DNA of 64,000 bases from Phaeocystidibacter marisrubri (GTDB lineage: Bacteria; Bacteroidota; Bacteroidia; Flavobacteriales; Schleiferiaceae), in contig NZ_WBVQ01000001.1 of assembly GCF_008933165.1 (NCBI RefSeq), forward strand, positions 992,001 through 1,056,000, in the 5' to 3' direction. The notes beneath the pieces are model-generated. The model saw only the letters and a program-made list of their open reading frames with translations. It searched no databases and was not told where the DNA came from. This document shows, piece after piece, positions 16,933 through 25,633 of this stretch (position 1 is its first letter; each line of letters opens with the position of its first letter). The translations under genes and the position numbers were made by a program.

Positions 16933-17772
16933 CTATTGAATGTTCATTAAAAAAGTCTCCAATTGGGAAATTACCCAATCCGGTTCTCCCAAATGTATGT
17001 AGTGACCACTATTTGTAGTCTCCAATATTGTCACATTAGCCTTGCCTTCTTGCCAATCTGATAAAAGCTCTTTTTTAAGCTTGGCATTTGTCTCTGTTAA
17101 AAAAGAACTTTCTTGATAAGAAGCCAAGATGGTGATTGGGATGCCCGTAGGTAGAGGACATTTTCTCAAGACCGCATCAATACCATCTACTTCTTTCCAT
17201 TCGTTGTATACCCCAATTGGCTGATTTTTAAAATTATCATCCCAAGCTGTCTTCATTGAGTCGACAGTTTCTGAAGTCATTTCATTGAAAACCGCGTCAT
17301 ACAAATATTCATTTGTGGGATCAATCAGGAATAAGCCAACAACATTGGATGGATAGAGCTCTTGGTACTTTCTAGCAATATGTCCGCCGAGAGAATGACC
17401 AACGAACACAATTGGACCATCGATCTCGTTCAGAGTGATCAACGTACGTAAGTCTGAAACCAAGTTATCAATGTTTCTAGGAGATTCGGTAGCTGATGAG
17501 CCTCCAATGCCTAAGCGATCGTAAGAAATCGTTTTATAGTTGGCCGAAATACTCGTTTGGACTTGATGCCAATTATTCAGGGGAGTTCCCAAACCCGATT
17601 CAAAAATAACAGTTGGACTGCCAGACCCTGTTATGTGAGTATTGAAGTGGACTGTATCCTTCTCTAGTTTACTTTCCTCTGTTGATGTGCTCGGAACACT
17701 TTCATTACCCTTTGAATTCACGCATGAAACCATAGGAATAAGTAACAGAAGGTAGATTTTAAATATTTTCAT
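16933..17772 (-). CDS. Alpha/beta hydrolase lipoprotein
   Basis: 279 aa with a lipobox MVSC near residue 17, so it is a lipid-anchored envelope protein. The hydrolase fold is shown by GSGSPTVIFESGLGTPLNNWHQV (oxyanion-hole region), the nucleophile elbow GHSLGGH, LIDPTNEYLYD and the C-terminal catalytic His in NSGHYIHLGEPDWV. The substrate is not predictable. Its start overlaps the kptA stop by 4 bp (ATGA), so it is translationally coupled to kptA. A strong terminator follows. Confidence 0.88.
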   Translation of the reverse strand: MKIFKIYLLLLIPMVSCVNSKGNESVPSTSTEESKLEKDTVHFNTHITGSGSPTVIFESGLGTPLNNWHQVQTSISANYKTISYDRLGIGGSSATESPRNIDNLVSDLRTLITLNEIDGPIVFVGHSLGGHIARKYQELYPSNVVGLFLIDPTNEYLYDAVFNEMTSETVDSMKTAWDDNFKNQPIGVYNEWKEVDGIDAVLRKCPLPTGIPITILASYQESSFLTETNAKLKKELLSDWQEGKANVTILETTNSGHYIHLGEPDWVISQLETFLMNIQ

Positions 17773-18317
17773 GATGGAAATGTAATAAAGGTTGGTAATA
17801 CTCTATCCACTAACCAAACCCCATTTTGTGATTGAAAGAACTTTTGTCCTTGTCTGTGCATTTCGCCGGTATTGATAGTCAATACGATTGGCTTTCCATA
17901 TCGTTTTCCAACTTGATATGCCGTTTCTTTCTCCGATGATAAGTGAACATGTTGTCTTTGACCTTTTATCAGACCTTTTTCTTGGATAGACAAGAGGTTT
18001 TTCTCTGCCGTCCCATGAAAGAGCTTCTCAGGTGGGACTTTTTCTTTCAATTCTAAGTCCACTTCGATGGAGTGCCCTTGATTGGCTCTTATTTTTGAAA
18101 AGTCTGCTGAAAACAGGAATCTCTTCTTGTCGTTATTTTCTACTACAGTTTTGAGCTCATCAAAGGTCAAACTAAGGTCGTTGCTGTTGACTTTTTCTAA
18201 CAACTCTTTAGTGTCGGCCCACCCATTTTTATCCAAGGTCAAACCAATTGTATCTGGTCTGTGTCTCAAGACCAAACTCAGGAATTTACTTGTCTTTATT
18301 TGTTCTTTTTGAGTCAT
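17769..18317 (-). CDS. kptA: RNA 2'-phosphotransferase (Tpt1/KptA family)
   Basis: 182 aa, the normal length. It begins with KFLSLVLRHRPDTIGLTLDKNGWADTKELL, where Arg18 and His19 match the catalytic pair of Tpt1/KptA. The segments KIRANQGHSI, HGTAEKNLLSIQEKGLIKGQRQHVHLS and GKPIVLTINTGEMHRQGQKFFQS complete the ADP-ribosyltransferase-like fold. Tpt1 removes a 2'-phosphate from spliced tRNA using NAD+. Bacteria have no known tRNA splicing of this type, so the native substrate is open. Coupled to a hydrolase lipoprotein. Confidence 0.93.
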   Translation of the reverse strand: MTQKEQIKTSKFLSLVLRHRPDTIGLTLDKNGWADTKELLEKVNSNDLSLTFDELKTVVENNDKKRFLFSADFSKIRANQGHSIEVDLELKEKVPPEKLFHGTAEKNLLSIQEKGLIKGQRQHVHLSSEKETAYQVGKRYGKPIVLTINTGEMHRQGQKFFQSQNGVWLVDRVLPTFITFPS

Positions 18318-18781
18318 GAATGTATGTGTTCTAACGATTTGTATGTGTCTTCTGGCGGCTTCGAAGCGATTTTCTATCTGTCAGTACCAAACTACGAATT
18401 GAAGACTTTGCTAGTAGCTGTTCACCCGCTATGTGCGTTGATATAGCCCTTTTTTTACTTTTTCTTTCCATCTCTTCAATGTGTCAAGAGGTACTTATTT
18501 AAGTGCGCTACTGGATTCTAATGTTCGCCTTTAGAACTGGTTCCTAATCCCAGAAGAAATAAAGTGAGGAAGGTTAGGAGAGCATAGAATTTAAACGAAT
18601 GACGTTTGGACGTGATGGATATCATGTAGAGCTGTAGTCTTCTGAGAGTGTCAGAAAGATAATGATTATAGGAGTAGAAATCTCTGGGGTCCTTGGAGTC
18701 AACCTGCGTATGTAGCCATTGCGTCAAACCCTACAGAGTTAGTATTACCGGATGATGGACATTAGGAATACCTTACGTTCA
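18318..18781. other. Intergenic stretch, no gene supported
   Basis: Between kptA and the terminator of the C1 peptidase gene there is no convincing gene. A 69-codon minus-strand frame (18518-18727) starts only with TTG and resembles nothing known. The 10-bp palindrome GCTTCGAAGC lies near 18357, inside a stretch bounded by TAACG and GCGTTG. I see no promoter I would defend. Confidence 0.5.
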
Positions 18782-18812
18782 CAAAAAAAAAAGAGAGCCC
18801 TTTGGCTCCCTT
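18782..18812 (-). terminator. Rho-independent terminator of the C1 peptidase gene
   Basis: On the minus strand GGGAGCC, a 3-nt loop and GGGCTCTC (18793-18812) form a GC-rich stem with one G-U pair, followed by a run of ten U (18783-18792). Confidence 0.8.
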
Positions 18813-18838
18813 TCCATATCATCTCAACACGACTATTC

Positions 18839-20017
18839 TTAGTCAACCAAGTCTTCTACATGGCTGGTTAGTGCATCTTCGTGCATCATTACGCTGATGG
18901 TTTTCATGCGTACATAGGCTTCAGAAGCGTAGATGTACCCAGTGCGGAAGTCATTCTCGCGATCGCCCCAGCTGTTCTTAACAATGTAGTAGATGTTGCC
19001 GTTTTGATCTTTCACTTTACCGGTGATTTGCATAGCGTGATCGTCGGTTGTCTCATAGTTGTCGTAGCTAGCTTGACGAATTTCTGGAGTTACTTCCATT
19101 TGTGCTACAGGAGCTTCAAAACAAGCTGTCTTTTCAGCCGATTCCATATCGTCCCATCCCGCAGGAGCAAGTGCCAAACCTGTTGGAAGGCTGAACCAAC
19201 CTCTTTCGATATCAGCAGCCCAAGCAACGGTGTACCCTTCTTCCAAAGCATGGTCGATGTTCTTCATCATCTCATCCAACTCTACATTGATAGAGCTTCC
19301 CCAAGTCCAGTTGTCTTGTACTTGAATCTGAACTTCGGTGTCGTATGGATTATGTGTCCAAGAAGTCAATTGGATATACTCGTCTGGATCAATTCCCACC
19401 ACGTCGTCCGCAAAACTGCGTGGAGTGTACTTCTTGCCGTTGTATTCAAATTCAGCAGGATATTCACCTAGATACGCGCTTAGGTAGGCGTCAAAACCTA
19501 TTTTCCAAGCTGGAGTAATACCCGAGCGATTCTTGTTCTCGATAACAGCATCGAGAATTCCTTTCAAAGCTGCTTCCAATTCTCCGTGCTCGTTCATTTC
19601 GGTACCGTAGTTCAAACCGCGATATACTTCTTCAGGAACGGCGCCGTAATGCTTAATTACGTACATCACATCTGGAAGAGCACCACCTTGTGCGAAGTTC
19701 AAGAATCCGTGGAGACGAACGTATTTGTCAGCTTTGTCAATGTAAACCTGACGAACGGTGAACATTTCCGATAGATCGATAGGGTCTTTACCCATGCGAA
19801 TCATTTCGGACTCAACAAATGAACTGGTAGCGTAGCTCCAACAAGTACCTGAAGAGTACTGGTTTTTCACTGGAGTTGCTTCAAGGTCAATAAGGGTTTC
19901 GAATTGGTAACCCGGACCCGCTTCTGTGGCGTTAGCATTGGCTTGGTTTACCAAGTTATCTTGACCAAAGGCAGAAAGCGATAGCGCTCCTATAAGTGGA
20001 AGGATAGCGTATTTCAT
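18839..20017 (-). CDS. Secreted C1-family cysteine peptidase (bleomycin hydrolase/PepC-like)
   Basis: 392 aa from the ATG at 20017, where a clean signal peptide begins (MKYAILPLIGALSLSAFGQ); a 63-codon upstream extension is not credible. The papain-type catalytic residues are Gln53 and Cys59 in TPVKNQYSSGTCWSYA, His327 in DDHAMQITG and Asn348 in YIVKNSWG. The insertions and layout match the C1B branch, which acts as an aminopeptidase. Export points to an envelope or extracellular role in peptide degradation. Flanked by terminators on both sides, so it is monocistronic. Confidence 0.9.
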   Translation of the reverse strand: MKYAILPLIGALSLSAFGQDNLVNQANANATEAGPGYQFETLIDLEATPVKNQYSSGTCWSYATSSFVESEMIRMGKDPIDLSEMFTVRQVYIDKADKYVRLHGFLNFAQGGALPDVMYVIKHYGAVPEEVYRGLNYGTEMNEHGELEAALKGILDAVIENKNRSGITPAWKIGFDAYLSAYLGEYPAEFEYNGKKYTPRSFADDVVGIDPDEYIQLTSWTHNPYDTEVQIQVQDNWTWGSSINVELDEMMKNIDHALEEGYTVAWAADIERGWFSLPTGLALAPAGWDDMESAEKTACFEAPVAQMEVTPEIRQASYDNYETTDDHAMQITGKVKDQNGNIYYIVKNSWGDRENDFRTGYIYASEAYVRMKTISVMMHEDALTSHVEDLVD

Positions 20018-20093
20018 GTGTGTATTTTGGATTAATTGAATTTTTGCGGGGCCGCAATATAAGGTACAAGCGGCAATATGGAGTAGGGGGCAT

Positions 20094-20121
20094 AAAAAAA
20101 GAGGCCGCAATGGGCCTCTTT
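20094..20121 (-). terminator. Rho-independent terminator of the hydroxyacyl-CoA dehydrogenase gene
   Basis: GAGGCC (20101-20106) and GGCCTC (20113-20118) form a 6-bp stem, extended by A/T pairs on both sides. On the minus strand it is followed by seven U (20094-20100), 20 bp after the gene's stop. Confidence 0.85.
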
Positions 20122-20141
20122 CTGTAGCTATATTCCAATGG

Positions 20142-21029
20142 TTACACGAATTGAGAAGACACTTTCGCGTTCTTCGGGCCTTCGCTGTAATCGTAAAATC
20201 CTTCACCTGATTTAGCTCCCAGCTTTCCAGCTGTAACCATGTTTACCAACAGTGGACAAGGGGCGTATTTAGGGTTGCCCAAGCCTTCGTACAATACATT
20301 TAAGATGCTCATACATACGTCCAAGCCAATGAAGTCGGCCAATTGAAGTGGTCCCATTGGATGAGCCATTCCCAGCTTCATGATGGAATCGATTTCTTCC
20401 ACGCCTGCAACTCCTTCGTGAAGAGAAATGATGGCTTCGTTGATCATTGGCATAAGGATTCTGTTCGCAACAAAACCAGGGTAGTCGTTACATGGAACTG
20501 GAATCTTGTTGAGTTTCTTTGAAAGTTCAACAATGGCCTCAGTTGTTTCATCACTGGTGCTGTAACCGCGGATGATCTCAATCAACTTCATTACAGGAAC
20601 TGGGTTCATGAAGTGCATGCCAATCACTTTCTCTGGACGCTTAGTAGCTGCCGCGATTTTGGTGATGGAAATAGAGGAAGTATTCGATGCCAGAATGCAC
20701 GACTCTTTAGTGAGTTCATCCAATTGACGGAATAAGTCGAGCTTGATATCTACTCGCTCTGTAGCTGCTTCAACCACTAAGTCGGCTTTCTCAACCGACG
20801 ATTTTAGATCCGTAGAGGTTGAAAGTCGACCCAAAGCGGCGTTCTTGTCGTCTTCTGAAATCAGCTCTTTAACAACTTGGCGATCCATGTTCTTCGTGAT
20901 GGTTGCCACAGCGCGATCTAAGCTGGATTGGTGGATATCGTATAGATTGACGTTGTATCCGAACTGCGCAAATACGTGAGCGATGCCGTTACCCATGGTT
21001 CCGGCTCCAATAACAGTAATGTTCTGCAT
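20142..21029 (-). CDS. 3-hydroxyacyl-CoA (3-hydroxybutyryl-CoA) dehydrogenase
   Basis: 295 aa, the single-domain length of the Hbd/PaaH type. The NAD-binding motif GAGTMGNGIA is at about 7-16 and the adenine-ribose acid is in LYDI. ASNTSSISITKIA and GMHFMNPVPVMKLIEII (catalytic His) follow, then the C-terminal dimerisation domain with NDYPGFVANRILMPMINEAI and GMAHPMGPLQLADFIGLD. It oxidises 3-hydroxyacyl-CoA in fatty-acid or butanoate metabolism. It lies 20 bp after the sugar transferase gene, an unexpected operon partner. Confidence 0.93.
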   Translation of the reverse strand: MQNITVIGAGTMGNGIAHVFAQFGYNVNLYDIHQSSLDRAVATITKNMDRQVVKELISEDDKNAALGRLSTSTDLKSSVEKADLVVEAATERVDIKLDLFRQLDELTKESCILASNTSSISITKIAAATKRPEKVIGMHFMNPVPVMKLIEIIRGYSTSDETTEAIVELSKKLNKIPVPCNDYPGFVANRILMPMINEAIISLHEGVAGVEEIDSIMKLGMAHPMGPLQLADFIGLDVCMSILNVLYEGLGNPKYAPCPLLVNMVTAGKLGAKSGEGFYDYSEGPKNAKVSSQFV

Positions 21030-21049
21030 GTCCTTGATTTGTGGTTATT

Positions 21050-22465
21050 CTATTTGCCTCTTCCTTGCAAAACTATCAAAATGGTATAGAAGAGGATCTT
21101 TAAATCGTTGAAGAAACTGACGTTCTCGATGTAGATCAAATCGAACTTGAGACGTTCGATCATTTCATCTACGGTGGAAGCGTATCCGAATTTTACCATC
21201 CCCCAAGAGGTGATCCCGGGCTTTACTTTTTGAATGTGCTTGTAATGTGGCGCTTTGTCCATGATCTTGTCAATGTAATACTGACGCTCCGGACGCGGAC
21301 CAACGATGCTCATCTCACCGATCAATACATTGTAAAACTGAGGAAACTCGTCTAAGCGATACTTTCGCATGATGCGTCCCCACGGAGTAATTCTGTCATC
21401 CGCATCACTGGAGAGCTGCGGACCATGCTTTTCAGCATCTTCGTACATGCTTCGGAACTTGATGATGTGGAAGGGTTTTCCATGGATTCCAATGCGCTGC
21501 TGACGGTAGAAGATCTTCCCTGGAGAACTCTGCCAAACCATGATTCCGCAGAAGATGAGTAGAGGGGAAATCAACAACAAGAGGATGGAGGAGGCCAAGA
21601 TGTCGAATACGCGTTTTGCGGTCCGTTGCCATACTGGCATTATCTCGTGCTTCACCTCGATAAGCGGAATGCCATAGGATTCCATACGTACTTTCCCCAC
21701 AATAATGTCGTAGGTATCAGGAATGGATTTCACACGTACATCGTGATCTTCCAGCAAGTTGATGATGGCTTCTAGCTTTTCGTGTTCGCGTGACTCAATG
21801 GCAATGAGAACTTCTTCCACTTGGTATTCGTCGATGATTCGACTCATTTCCTTGTAGTTGCCAAGTAGGGGAAGATCCTTTTCTACCAAGAATTCGATTT
21901 TTTCCTGAACCGAAACGAAACCGACAAAGTGGTGTCCCGTAGTGTTTCGTTGGTTTTCGATATCCGAGTAGAGTTTAACGGCCTTCTCATTCGAACCAAC
22001 CAACAGTGTGTTGAACCATAGTTTTCTTGCTTGAATTCTTCGGTTCGTGCGGGTAGAGAGAATGAAACGGAAAGTAACGGTAGGAATGATGAGGGTTACG
22101 AGGTATACTGCAAAACTCTCATAGTAATCTTTATAGGTGGCCACCCAATCATCTAAGATGAAAACGAAGAAAATGACAAGTGATCCAAGTACGTTAGAAC
22201 CAATGGTTTGGAAGATTTCAACCAATCGAGATCGTCGCCAAATATCTTTGTAAAACCCTAATAAGGTATAGAGTAGAAGCCAGTAAGCAGTGGTGAAGAA
22301 TAGCCCTTGATAAAAGATGTTGTCGTATGGGATATTCTCAACAGGGAATACATCAGGTTCGATGTACTGCTTTCGAAAAGTGTACAACACGGCATAGGCC
22401 ATCAATGCACCCAGTGCATCAAAAGCTACGTAGAGAGCAATCTGCCTACGCGTATTCTTTTTCAT
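21050..22465 (-). CDS. Undecaprenyl-phosphate sugar phosphotransferase (exopolysaccharide initiation)
   Basis: 471 aa from the ATG at 22465. About four N-terminal membrane helices are followed by a CoA-binding-like Rossmann domain (LLVGSNEKAVKLYSDIE, near 155-175). The C-terminal bacterial sugar transferase domain (about 275-471) has KRVFDILASSILLLLISP, then FHIIKFRSMYEDAEKHGPQ and IGEMSIVGPRPERQYY. Such enzymes move a sugar-1-phosphate from a nucleotide sugar to undecaprenyl phosphate at the inner membrane, starting a surface polysaccharide. The start overlaps the upstream stop (TGATG). No flippase or polymerase is nearby. Confidence 0.92.
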   Translation of the reverse strand: MKKNTRRQIALYVAFDALGALMAYAVLYTFRKQYIEPDVFPVENIPYDNIFYQGLFFTTAYWLLLYTLLGFYKDIWRRSRLVEIFQTIGSNVLGSLVIFFVFILDDWVATYKDYYESFAVYLVTLIIPTVTFRFILSTRTNRRIQARKLWFNTLLVGSNEKAVKLYSDIENQRNTTGHHFVGFVSVQEKIEFLVEKDLPLLGNYKEMSRIIDEYQVEEVLIAIESREHEKLEAIINLLEDHDVRVKSIPDTYDIIVGKVRMESYGIPLIEVKHEIMPVWQRTAKRVFDILASSILLLLISPLLIFCGIMVWQSSPGKIFYRQQRIGIHGKPFHIIKFRSMYEDAEKHGPQLSSDADDRITPWGRIMRKYRLDEFPQFYNVLIGEMSIVGPRPERQYYIDKIMDKAPHYKHIQKVKPGITSWGMVKFGYASTVDEMIERLKFDLIYIENVSFFNDLKILFYTILIVLQGRGK

Positions 22466-23358
22466 CAATAAACCAGCTTGATGTTATCGAAGAGGAGTTC
22501 TTTTGGACCGTTTCCTTTGAGATTGACACCTCCTAGGAAGATTCTAAACCCTTCAGCATTTGGGTAAGCGCTAATTTCAGAAACTAGATTGATGTAAATT
22601 TTTTGCCACTCGTCGTTCGGGTACAAGCTCACCACAGGAACTTGATCCACTTGTCCCTCGGCATTTCGGAAAACTCCCACCGTTACAACAGCATCAATCT
22701 TGTAATTCATTTCGAGGTATACGTTCGCTCCACCTGCCGGTAGGTCGGTGTATTCTTTTACGGATACCACTTCAAAGAGGAGGTCATCATCCCCGAGGTA
22801 AGAGTAGCCTACCGCTGTGTTTTCCTCGTCTATAGAAGGATCTACATTGAGATATTGAGAATCGGTGGAGCGGACTAAACCGGTATCGGCTCGAACGGAA
22901 CGTTCAAAGGCCAATGAAAGTCCTTCAAAATCCTCAAGGTTATCGTAGGTGTAGAAGGTACGAGCACTATAGGTTACCTCTGCGATACTATCACCGCTGG
23001 CATTGGGCCAATAGTCTTTATTCTCCTCAAAATTGAAGGTTTGTTCGTACTCCGTATAGAATTCATAAATATTCCTAAGGCTCTGAATGCCATTCAAGTT
23101 GATGCCTGGAGTTAAAGTGATTCTATGAGATCCTGTGGCCGCAATGGGAACCACGGCTGGAAGTTCAAAAACGCCGATATACTCTCCATCCACCTCCACC
23201 CAAACGGTAGTAATTCTACTGGATGAAGTCCCGTGTTTAGCGTAGTCGGCATTCACCTTCATTGCGTCAACATGAAGATAGGCAGGAACAATTGCGGGAT
23301 CCTTTTTACAACCGGTAAGAACAAGTCCGAGGAGGACTAGAGAATAGATGTACTTCAT
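22465..23358 (-). CDS. Hypothetical lipoprotein
   Basis: 297 aa with signal peptide and lipobox LTGC (Cys17). The mature part is beta-rich and has a C-terminal region (EGFRIFLGGVNLKGNGPKELLFDNIKLVY) that reads like the end of a carbohydrate-binding-type jelly roll. No family is assigned. It sits between the Gfo/Idh oxidoreductase gene (1-bp overlap) and the sugar transferase gene (1-bp overlap), so the three are coupled. That context suggests a surface role, possibly linked to polysaccharide, but this is inference. Confidence 0.7.
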   Translation of the reverse strand: MKYIYSLVLLGLVLTGCKKDPAIVPAYLHVDAMKVNADYAKHGTSSSRITTVWVEVDGEYIGVFELPAVVPIAATGSHRITLTPGINLNGIQSLRNIYEFYTEYEQTFNFEENKDYWPNASGDSIAEVTYSARTFYTYDNLEDFEGLSLAFERSVRADTGLVRSTDSQYLNVDPSIDEENTAVGYSYLGDDDLLFEVVSVKEYTDLPAGGANVYLEMNYKIDAVVTVGVFRNAEGQVDQVPVVSLYPNDEWQKIYINLVSEISAYPNAEGFRIFLGGVNLKGNGPKELLFDNIKLVY

Positions 23359-24350
23359 TATTTAGAAATCACGTTCAAGGAGTTTTCCAATTGTTCGGAA
23401 ATTTGATGGGCTACTTCCAGTGCTCGGTAGCCATCCTCCAAGGTAACGTCTGGTGTATGGTTATTATTGATTGCGTCAGCTAATGCTTTGAGCTCATCTT
23501 TAATAGCATTTCCCTCTTCAACTTTAGGTTGTTCAAAGTAGATCTGCTTCTTGCTGCCATCTGGAAGGTCGAGAACCATGGCGTATGGATTCTCTTCGGT
23601 TGATTCGTGTGTTTTCATACGAACCACTTCCGCAGTCTTTTCAAAGTAATCTACGGTGATGTAGGCATCTTTCTGGAACAAGCGCGATTTGCGCATGGTC
23701 TTCATGGAAATCCTACTTGCCGTTAAATTGGCAACACAACCATTGTCAAATTCAATTCGTGCATTGGCAATATCAGGTGTGTCACTAACCACTGCAGCAC
23801 CGCTTGCTGAAATGCGCTTCACATTCGATTTCACCACTGCCAAAATGCTGTCGATATCATGAATCATCAAGTCCATCACAACCGACACATCCGTTCCTCT
23901 TGGATTAAATTCCGAAAGTCGATGGTTTTCAATAAACATCGGTGATTGTATAAACGGACGCGCAGCCACAAAGGCTGGGTTGTATCGCTCAACGTGTCCT
24001 ACTTGTGCTTTGATACCAGCTTCTTCGCTGAGTTTGATCAACGTTCGGGCCTGCTCAATGGTGTGAGTGATGGGTTTCTCAATAAATACGTGTCTAGACC
24101 GACGAATGGCAGTAACTGCACAATTAAAATGAGAAAGCGTAGGGGTGACAATATCGATGACATCAACGTCTTCAACCAATGCTTCAACGCTGTCGTAACG
24201 CTTCAATCCAGTGGCTTCCACTGCGGCTGCAGCCTCATTATTCGGATCGTAAAACCCTACCAATGAATACGTTTCTGGTAGTAAACCGATGCACTTAATG
24301 TGAATCTTCCCTAGATGTCCTGCTCCGAGAACGCCTATTTTTAGCGGCAT
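23358..24350 (-). CDS. Gfo/Idh/MocA family oxidoreductase
   Basis: 330 aa. The N-terminal NAD(P)-binding domain has GVLGAGHLGKIHIKCI (about 5-20), then the family motif HVFIEKPITHTIEQARTLI with the EKP signature near 95. VGHVERYNPAF and DLMIHDIDSIL mark the C-terminal substrate domain. Members act on sugars or sugar nucleotides. It begins an operon with a lipoprotein and a polyprenyl-phosphate sugar transferase, which fits nucleotide-sugar modification for a surface glycan. A -7 element lies 20 bp upstream. Confidence 0.92.
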   Translation of the reverse strand: MPLKIGVLGAGHLGKIHIKCIGLLPETYSLVGFYDPNNEAAAAVEATGLKRYDSVEALVEDVDVIDIVTPTLSHFNCAVTAIRRSRHVFIEKPITHTIEQARTLIKLSEEAGIKAQVGHVERYNPAFVAARPFIQSPMFIENHRLSEFNPRGTDVSVVMDLMIHDIDSILAVVKSNVKRISASGAAVVSDTPDIANARIEFDNGCVANLTASRISMKTMRKSRLFQKDAYITVDYFEKTAEVVRMKTHESTEENPYAMVLDLPDGSKKQIYFEQPKVEEGNAIKDELKALADAINNNHTPDVTLEDGYRALEVAHQISEQLENSLNVISK

Positions 24351-24369
24351 AGTAACTCTACTTTGAGTT

Positions 24370-24377
24370 CAAAGGTA
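24370..24377 (-). promoter_or_regulatory. -7 promoter element of the Gfo/Idh operon
   Basis: Minus-strand TACCTTTG matches the Bacteroidota -7 consensus TAnnTTTG exactly, 20 bp upstream of the oxidoreductase start. No clear -33 TTTG was found at the expected spacing. Confidence 0.55.
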
Positions 24378-24460
24378 AGGCAAAATGACAGGAAGAATGG
24401 CAGACTGATTGTAATCGATTTTGCACTTTGGTTTGTTAATTTCGTGGCGCCGATTCAACC

Positions 24461-25108
24461 ATGAGAAAAGATACCCCAAAACATCAGGGCTTGCGAAACC
24501 AGTTGGTGGAGGTCCTACGTGAAAAAGGTGTGAACAACGAAGCCGTATTGACTGCGATTTCGAAGGTTCCACGTCATTTGTATATGGATAGCTCCTTTGA
24601 GCAATACGCCTACCGAGATCAGGCGTTTCCTATTCGCGCAAACCAAACGATTTCTCAGCCTTACACAGTAGCTGTCCAAAGTGATTTGCTCGGGGTTTCT
24701 GAAGGAGATAAGGTTCTCGAAATCGGAACAGGCTCTGGATATCAGGCCGCTGTTCTTTGCGAGATGGGAGTGAAGGTTTTTACGGTTGAACGTCAAAAGG
24801 AACTCTTTGATCACACGAGTGTTTTGTTGCAACAATTGGGATACAAGCCTACCGCTAAGTTTGGCGATGGTTATAAAGGGATGCCCACGTTTGCACCTTT
24901 TGATGGTATCGTAGTAACGGCTGCGGCTCCAGAAATTCCCAAAGCTCTTCTGGCTCAACTCAAAGTGGGAGGGAGATTGGTGATACCGGTTGGAGCTGTA
25001 GACGCTGTACAAACGATGTATTGCATCACACGAAAGAGCGAAAAACAGTTTTCGAGAGCGGTGCATGGCGACTTCCGTTTTGTTCCGATGCTATCCGATA
25101 AGGAATAG
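24461..25108 (+). CDS. pcm: Protein-L-isoaspartate O-methyltransferase
   Basis: 215 aa, the usual length. It repairs isoaspartyl residues in damaged proteins using S-adenosylmethionine. Diagnostic segments are [36 protein letters not shown] and the AdoMet-binding motif [15 protein letters not shown] (85-99). [32 protein letters not shown] follows. It is divergent from the Gfo/Idh operon and followed by smpB after 28 bp, although smpB has its own -7 element. Confidence 0.96.
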   Translation: MRKDTPKHQGLRNQLVEVLREKGVNNEAVLTAISKVPRHLYMDSSFEQYAYRDQAFPIRANQTISQPYTVAVQSDLLGVSEGDKVLEIGTGSGYQAAVLCEMGVKVFTVERQKELFDHTSVLLQQLGYKPTAKFGDGYKGMPTFAPFDGIVVTAAAPEIPKALLAQLKVGGRLVIPVGAVDAVQTMYCITRKSEKQFSRAVHGDFRFVPMLSDKE

Positions 25109-25121
25109 TCGCCCGTTTACT

Positions 25122-25129
25122 TACCTTTG
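25122..25129 (+). promoter_or_regulatory. -7 promoter element of smpB
   Basis: TACCTTTG, an exact TAnnTTTG match, ends 7 bp before the smpB ATG at 25137. This supports a very short leader and separate transcription from pcm. Confidence 0.5.
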
Positions 25130-25136
25130 TTCGCTC

Positions 25137-25589
25137 ATGAAAAATGATGTCCTCATAAAAAACCGCAAGGCTCGTCACGATTACGAGTTACTGGAAACCT
25201 TTACCGCAGGCTTGAAATTGCAGGGAACGGAGATTAAGTCCATTCGTCAAGGCAAGGCCAACTTAGCGGATAGCTATTGCTATTTTGAAGGAGAGGAATT
25301 GTTTGTGAAGAACATGCACATTGCTGAGTACGATCACGGCAATATTTTCAACCACGATCCACTGCGCGAACGCAAGTTGCTTCTTTCTAGACGAGAATTA
25401 GACAAGCTTCAGAAGAAGTTAAAAGATCAAGGGTTAACCATCGTAACCCTTCGTTTGTACATCAACGACAGAGGATGGGCCAAGCTAGATATCGCCTTGG
25501 CAAAGGGTAAGAAGCAACACGACAAGCGCGACACGTTGAAAGAGAAACAACAGAAGCGCGACATGGATAGAGCCAAGGCTTCATATTGA
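25137..25589 (+). CDS. smpB: SsrA-binding protein
   Basis: 150 aa from the ATG at 25137 ([22 protein letters not shown]); a 24-codon extension would run back into pcm. SmpB binds tmRNA and brings it to stalled ribosomes for trans-translation. Diagnostic features are [38 protein letters not shown] and the Lys/Arg-rich C-terminal tail ([20 protein letters not shown]) that enters the mRNA channel. The ssrA gene itself is not in the window. Confidence 0.97.
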   Translation: MKNDVLIKNRKARHDYELLETFTAGLKLQGTEIKSIRQGKANLADSYCYFEGEELFVKNMHIAEYDHGNIFNHDPLRERKLLLSRRELDKLQKKLKDQGLTIVTLRLYINDRGWAKLDIALAKGKKQHDKRDTLKEKQQKRDMDRAKASY

Positions 25590-25610
25590 GGAATTCCGCT
25601 CTTTCTTGAT

Positions 25611-25618
25611 TACTTTTG
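25611..25618 (+). promoter_or_regulatory. -7 promoter element of pyrD
   Basis: TACTTTTG, an exact TAnnTTTG match, lies 15 bp upstream of the pyrD ATG at 25634. An upstream TTGA near 25586 could serve as a weak -33. Confidence 0.5.
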
Positions 25619-25633
25619 CGGCAAATTCTCCGC

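Noticed and set aside
18330-18440. A segment bounded by TAACG and GCGTTG with internal GGCGG and CCCGC, which recalls an integron attC site.
   Set aside because: The unpaired parts of the two arms differ strongly in length, the end boxes do not fit RYYYAAC/GTTRRRY, and no second copy was found between the neighbouring small genes.
18518-18727. A 69-codon minus-strand frame with a hydrophobic stretch near its end.
   Set aside because: It has only a TTG start and no promoter or conserved motif, so it was left as intergenic.
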